From NCBI GenBank assembly GCA_965231925.1, contig OZ246894.1:3658001-3722000 (forward strand): a stretch of DNA of 64,000 nucleotides, in the 5' to 3' direction. A model generated the notes under the pieces. It had not been told where the DNA came from, searched no databases, and saw only the letters and a program-made list of their open reading frames with translations. Positions within the stretch are counted from its first letter, which is position 1, and the number at the start of each line of letters is the position of its first letter. Positions 61,866-64,000 of the stretch are shown piece by piece. The DNA comes from Poriferisodalis sp965231925 (GTDB lineage Bacteria > Actinomycetota > Acidimicrobiia > Acidimicrobiales > Poriferisodalaceae). Position numbers and translations under genes: made by a program.

Positions 61866-62684
61866 ATGTCTGCGGGGCGGGCGGTAGCGTCAGCCGCCGT
61901 GAGCGGGCAGGTGCATCTCGAACGCGACGGCCATGTGGGCCGCATCATCCTGGATCATCCCGAGCGGCATAACGCCATCAGCGCGCAGATGTGGGACGGC
62001 ATCACCGCCACCGCGACCGAGCTGAGCAATGACCACGAGATCCGGGTGGTGGTCATCCGGGGTGCCGGCGAGCGTGCCTTCGCCGCGGGCGCCGACATCA
62101 GCCAGTTCGGCGAGCAGCGGTCCGATGCGAGCGGCAACCGCGACTACGACGACACGACGTCGCGAGCGCATGCGGCGCTGCTGGGACTGTCCAAGCCGCT
62201 CATCGCAGCCATTCACGGCTACTGCATCGGCGGCGGGTTGGCAGTGGCGCTGACGGCTGACCTGCGCGTCGCCGCTGAGGATGCCCAGTTCACGATCCCT
62301 GCCGCCCGCCTCGGTCTCGGCTACGGCGCCGCCGGAATCGGCACGCTGATGCGCCTGGTCGGCCCTTCGGCTGCGAAGCGCATCTTCTTTCTCGCCGATC
62401 GCTTCGCAGCGCCCGAAGCCCTGCAGATGGGGCTCGTCAACCGGGTCGTCCCCAAAGCACATTTGGAGGCGTCGGTCACCGAATGGACCGATCTCATCGG
62501 CCAGAACGCTCCGCTGACCATCGCCGCAGCCAAGGCGGCGTTGACGCAGTGGCAGAAGCCCGAATCTGAGCGCGACTTCACCGAGGTGGAGGCAATGATC
62601 CGGGCCTGCTTCGACAGCGAGGACTACCAAGAAGGCGTGGACGCGTTCATGAACAAGCGGCGGCCCGAGTTCAAGGGCCGCTGA
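61866..62684 (+). CDS. Enoyl-CoA hydratase-like protein without catalytic Glu
   Basis: 272 residues from 61866, or 261 from the GTG at 61899. Crotonase fold is clear (RIILDHPERHNAIS, AFAAGADISQFGEQ, GYCIGGGLAVAL), but the sites for the two catalytic Glu read TIPAARLGLG and AAKRIFFLADR. It should therefore not be a standard hydratase; other crotonase-family activities are possible. Lies 77 bases after the first crotonase gene. Confidence 0.88.
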   Translation: MSAGRAVASAAVSGQVHLERDGHVGRIILDHPERHNAISAQMWDGITATATELSNDHEIRVVVIRGAGERAFAAGADISQFGEQRSDASGNRDYDDTTSRAHAALLGLSKPLIAAIHGYCIGGGLAVALTADLRVAAEDAQFTIPAARLGLGYGAAGIGTLMRLVGPSAAKRIFFLADRFAAPEALQMGLVNRVVPKAHLEASVTEWTDLIGQNAPLTIAAAKAALTQWQKPESERDFTEVEAMIRACFDSEDYQEGVDAFMNKRRPEFKGR

Positions 62685-62711
62685 GCTCAGCGATACGCAG
62701 ATACCTCGACG

Positions 62712-63830
62712 TCAGGCGCGCCCGCTGCGAAACGGATCGCCGGTGTCCATGTCCGCCACGAGCTCGAGGTAGGTGCTGAGACGCTCGGGCGCCAAATCGC
62801 CATCTGCCACCGCAGCAGTGACCGCGCAGTCCGGTTCGACGGTGTGCGCGCAGTCGGCGAATCGGCAGCCCTGAGACAGCCCGACGATCTCACCGAAGGC
62901 TGATGCGAGGCCACCGAGGCCACTCGGGGCCCCTGCCAATCCCAGATCGCCAACCCATGGGATCAGATCCTGCAGGCCCGGCGTGTCGACGAGGGTCCCG
63001 CCGCCCGGACCGCCGACGGGAACGAGTTGGCGCCGCACGGTGGTGTGCCGGCCGCGGCCGTCAGGGCTCAGGTGCGCCACCGGCACGACCTCGGCCCCCG
63101 CAAGCCGATTCACCAGCGATGACTTGCCCACCCCGGAAGGACCGCTGAGGGCCACGGTCGCGCCGTCGTGGGCCAATGCTGCGAGACCGTCGAGCCCGCG
63201 ACCGTCGAGGGCGCACGTCGCCAGGATCGGCACGTCGTCGGCTGCCGCGCCGAGGCGTCGGCGCAAGGCGTCGACGGTCGCCTCGCACTCGGCGTGGGAC
63301 ACCGTGTCGATCTTATTCACGACGATCACCGGGCGAACTCCCCCGCCGAATGCTGCGGTCAGGTACCACTCGATCCGATGACCTGCGCCGGCCGTTGCCG
63401 CGGAAGAATCATCGCCGGCCGACCCAGGCGTGGTGACGACCGCCAAGACATCCGCGTTCGCCGCCACGAGCTGCGGCCGCGCTCGTGGCCCCGCAGCGCG
63501 CCGGCACAGCACGGAGCCGCGTTCGAGCACCTCAGTGATCACGACGCGTTGGTTGTGTCGGGCTTCCAGCGAGCGAACCACCCAGTCGCCGACCGTCGGG
63601 TAATCGAACGGCGTCGCGGCGGCGTCGCGTACCGCGGCGTCCAGTGCACCGGTCGCCCGACCCCGCCCGTCGACGAGTTCGTAGGCGCCGCGGTGCTCCA
63701 CCGCGACGCGGCTCACGCCGTGATCCGGCGGGACCTGCGGGTCCGGGCCTGGCCGCCGGAGCCAACCGAGTTGCGCGAGCGCAGGGGTTTGCAGCGAGTC
63801 GTCGGGGTGCAGATCGACACCCTCACTCAC
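62712..63830 (-). CDS. rsgA: Ribosome small-subunit GTPase RsgA
   Basis: 372 residues. Circularly permuted GTPase: G4 VVNKID comes before G1 GPSGVGKSSLVNRL and G3 DTPGLQDL. Zinc site is CRFADCAHTVEPDCAV with three Cys and a His. It aids 30S maturation. Start GTG at 63830 overlaps the upstream gene's end by eight bases. Confidence 0.95.
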   Translation of the reverse strand: MSEGVDLHPDDSLQTPALAQLGWLRRPGPDPQVPPDHGVSRVAVEHRGAYELVDGRGRATGALDAAVRDAAATPFDYPTVGDWVVRSLEARHNQRVVITEVLERGSVLCRRAAGPRARPQLVAANADVLAVVTTPGSAGDDSSAATAGAGHRIEWYLTAAFGGGVRPVIVVNKIDTVSHAECEATVDALRRRLGAAADDVPILATCALDGRGLDGLAALAHDGATVALSGPSGVGKSSLVNRLAGAEVVPVAHLSPDGRGRHTTVRRQLVPVGGPGGGTLVDTPGLQDLIPWVGDLGLAGAPSGLGGLASAFGEIVGLSQGCRFADCAHTVEPDCAVTAAVADGDLAPERLSTYLELVADMDTGDPFRSGRA

Positions 63831-64000
63831 GGCGCAGCCACACCTCGTCGTAACGGCCGACACCGAGCCGCTGACCTTCGACCACATTGCCGTCGGGAAG
63901 CGTCGTCCTCCCGAGCCCCGCGACGTCTGCACTGGCCGCGAGGACGCTCGAGGAGTAGGCCAGGTACACGTAGGGCGCCTCGTTGGCGAGCCCTGCCATG
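63823..64000 (-). CDS. C-terminal end of a gene cut by the right edge
   Basis: 58 codons from the edge to the TGA at 63823, ending GVGRYDEVWLRRE. An ATG sits at 63999-63997, so the start could also be there. No family recognised; in mycobacteria aroA is beside rsgA, but this end does not look like AroA. It overlaps the rsgA start, so the two are co-translated. Confidence 0.6.
   Translation of the reverse strand, partial: MAGLANEAPYVYLAYSSSVLAASADVAGLGRTTLPDGNVVEGQRLGVGRYDEVWLRRE

Noticed and set aside
1..64000. rRNA operon, prophage or insertion sequence with terminal repeats
   Set aside because: No rRNA-like stretch, phage structural gene or transposase was found; only the serine recombinase suggests mobility.

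Overview
The window is high-GC DNA from an actinobacterial lineage, most likely class Acidimicrobiia. Three things support this. First, it carries the actinobacterial gene order argS-lysA-hom-thrC-rho-rpmE-prfA-prmC-atp, as in the argS-to-atp segment of mycobacteria. Second, it has the actinobacterial trio of an MSMEG_4193-type phosphatase, a DUF3090 protein and an SCO1664-family protein, plus a PdtaS-like kinase with DUF3107 and an F420-type protein pair. Third, it has a complete System I (Ccm) cytochrome c maturation operon, which is unusual for classical Actinobacteria. The species cannot be named from the sequence alone.

Positions 1-27146 hold that backbone, read right to left on the minus strand: argS, lysA, hom, thrC, rho, rpmE, an unknown gene, prfA, a prmC-tsaC fusion, rpiB, glyA and the start of the atp operon (atpZ-like, atpI-like, atpB, atpE, atpF cut by the edge). 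Two accessory blocks interrupt it. At 2.5-8.5 kb, between glyA and atp, lie small membrane proteins, a DUF4143-type ATPase, two near-identical serine-recombinase copies (one decayed) and a secreted coiled-coil protein. At 19.2-23.8 kb, between hom and lysA, lie a MazEF-like toxin-antitoxin pair and a giant DUF2339 membrane protein. thrB and rfe, present in the mycobacterial order, are absent. The rho gene is remarkable: its RNA-binding half is intact but the ATPase P-loop, the R-loop and the C-terminus are lost.

Positions 27-41.5 kb carry tRNA-Arg(CCG), a divergent pair of F420-type redox genes, a family 5 uracil-DNA glycosylase, the actinobacterial trio, etfBA, a diacylglycerol-kinase-like gene, a PdtaS-type sensor kinase with DUF3107, an AAA ATPase preceded by six CAAA motifs at exact 9-bp spacing, selO and an Mrp/ApbC iron-sulfur carrier. 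Positions 41.6-48.9 kb are ccmABCDEFGH, with CcmH fused to a TPR (CcmI-like) tail and a small ccmD.

Positions 49-64 kb contain a biotinyl carrier protein, a DUF5317-like protein, a two-gene accessory module (STAS-like/GHKL ATPase plus a protein with two orotate-PRTase-like domains), a CoA-transferase, valS, an MscS channel, a RelE-like toxin module, two enoyl-CoA-hydratase-family genes, rsgA and a gene cut by the right edge. The STAS-GHKL/PRTase pair is the best candidate here for an undescribed system. The degenerate Rho and the 9-bp repeat array are the other leading oddities.
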